Shown here: positions 6,011-6,534 of the stretch, piece by piece
How the letters are laid out: the number at the start of each line of letters is the position of its first letter
Position numbering within the stretch: the stretch's first letter is position 1
Assembly (NCBI GenBank): GCA_015222965.1
Contig: JADFWF010000086.1
Location: forward strand, 1-6,534
Source of the DNA: Pseudomonadota bacterium
Lineage (GTDB): Bacteria > Pseudomonadota > Gammaproteobacteria > SZUA-229
DNA length: 6,534 nucleotides
Direction of reading: 5' to 3'
Position numbers and translations under genes: made by a program
The notes under the pieces: model-generated
What the model was told of the DNA's origin: nothing
The model's database searches: none
The model's input: the letters and a program-made list of their open reading frames with translations, nothing else

Positions 6011-6030
6011 ATTGTTTTCTCATGTGACTG

Positions 6031-6534
6031 TCAGTCATAGTGAATCAATGAATACGGAAAACTGATCTCTTCGCCTGCCAGCAGTTCATTGAGAAAAGTC
6101 CAGATGGTATCTGCCGAAGGCGGGCAGCCGGGCAGGAAGTAATCGATCTGCACCACTTCGTGTACCGGGTGAACCTTGTCCAGTAATAGTGGAATTTCAG
6201 GGTCATCGGGAATCTGCGGGTTGTCCACACCGATACCGTCGATGTATGATTCTTCCAGGCATTCTTTCAGGTCAAACTGGTTGCGCATGGCGGGAATGCC
6301 GCCATTGACCGCGCAGGCACCGACGGCGACCAGTATCTTGCAGTGGCGGCGAAAGTCGCGCAGCACTTCGACATTTTCGGCGTTGGCAACACCGCCTTCG
6401 ATAAGGCCGATATCACATTGGCCGATGGTCTTTATATCAGTCAGCGGAGAACGGTCGAACTCCACCAGTTCGACCAGCTGCAGAAAACGCTCATCGATAT
6501 CCAGCAGCGACATGTGGCAGCCAAAACAGCCGCA
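6031..6534 (-). CDS. hoxY: NAD(P)-linked [NiFe] hydrogenase, small subunit HoxY, N-terminus cut by window edge
   Basis: The frame runs through to the right edge, giving 167 residues; only the first part of the protein, probably a few tens of residues or fewer, is missing. The visible part begins CGCFGCHMSLLD, the family's cluster-binding motif. Ligands to the proximal [4Fe-4S] cluster are expected to be C3, C6, C74 (VGACAVNGG) and C137 (LPGCPPS), numbered within the visible part. The protein is short, with no twin-arginine signal and no C-terminal extension, which is typical of cytoplasmic HoxY rather than membrane-bound uptake hydrogenase small subunits. It passes electrons between the HoxH active site and the diaphorase (HoxFU/E), whose genes are expected upstream outside the window. 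The Met encoded at 6513 falls inside the motif and is not the start. It is the first visible gene of the hoxYHW unit. Confidence 0.95.
   Translation of the reverse strand, partial: CGCFGCHMSLLDIDERFLQLVELVEFDRSPLTDIKTIGQCDIGLIEGGVANAENVEVLRDFRRHCKILVAVGACAVNGGIPAMRNQFDLKECLEESYIDGIGVDNPQIPDDPEIPLLLDKVHPVHEVVQIDYFLPGCPPSADTIWTFLNELLAGEEISFPYSLIHYD

Overview
The window suggests a proteobacterium, most likely a gammaproteobacterium with sulfur-oxidising or otherwise chemolithotrophic habits. That placement rests only on the Hox-type soluble hydrogenase and general sequence flavour, so it is tentative. Six protein genes are supported, two of them cut by the window edges. No rRNA, tRNA, CRISPR array or transposase gene was found.

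Left block (1 to about 2400, AT-rich). It starts with the C-terminal part of a HigA-type antitoxin on the + strand (1-270). A 209-nt gap (271-479) holds a TTGCATG direct repeat and a plausible sigma-70 promoter. Next is a secreted, three-part protein (480-2171, +) with an FKBP-type prolyl isomerase domain between two poorly known modules. The second module carries a BamE/SmpA-like G-x-x-x-G-M signature. A 231-nt gap (2172-2402) separates this gene from the convergent protease gene. It contains a 15-bp palindrome right after the FKBP stop codon and a short head motif recurring at exact 45-nt steps.

Right block (about 2400 to 6534, clearly richer in GC, all genes on the - strand). Read in the direction of transcription it runs hoxY (partial, 6534 to 6031), hoxH (6010 to 4505), hoxW (4527 to 3985), a 190-nt gap with competing hairpins, and then a Deg/HtrA-type serine protease (3794 to 2403). 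HoxY and HoxH are the small and large subunits of a group 3d, NAD(P)-linked bidirectional [NiFe] hydrogenase. HoxW is the dedicated endopeptidase expected to trim the HoxH C-terminus after nickel insertion. The diaphorase genes (hoxE/F/U) would be expected upstream of hoxY, beyond base 6534. hoxH and hoxW overlap by 23 nt and hoxY-hoxH are 20 nt apart, so these three form one translationally linked unit.

The protease has an intact catalytic triad and two PDZ-like regions but no recognisable signal peptide, unlike periplasmic DegP/DegS. Its link to the hydrogenase operon is positional only. The change of base composition, together with an antitoxin gene, suggests the left block may be accessory DNA next to a resident hox locus. 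This is inference. No completely new system is evident. The least ordinary items are the FKBP fusion protein and the leaderless Deg-type protease.
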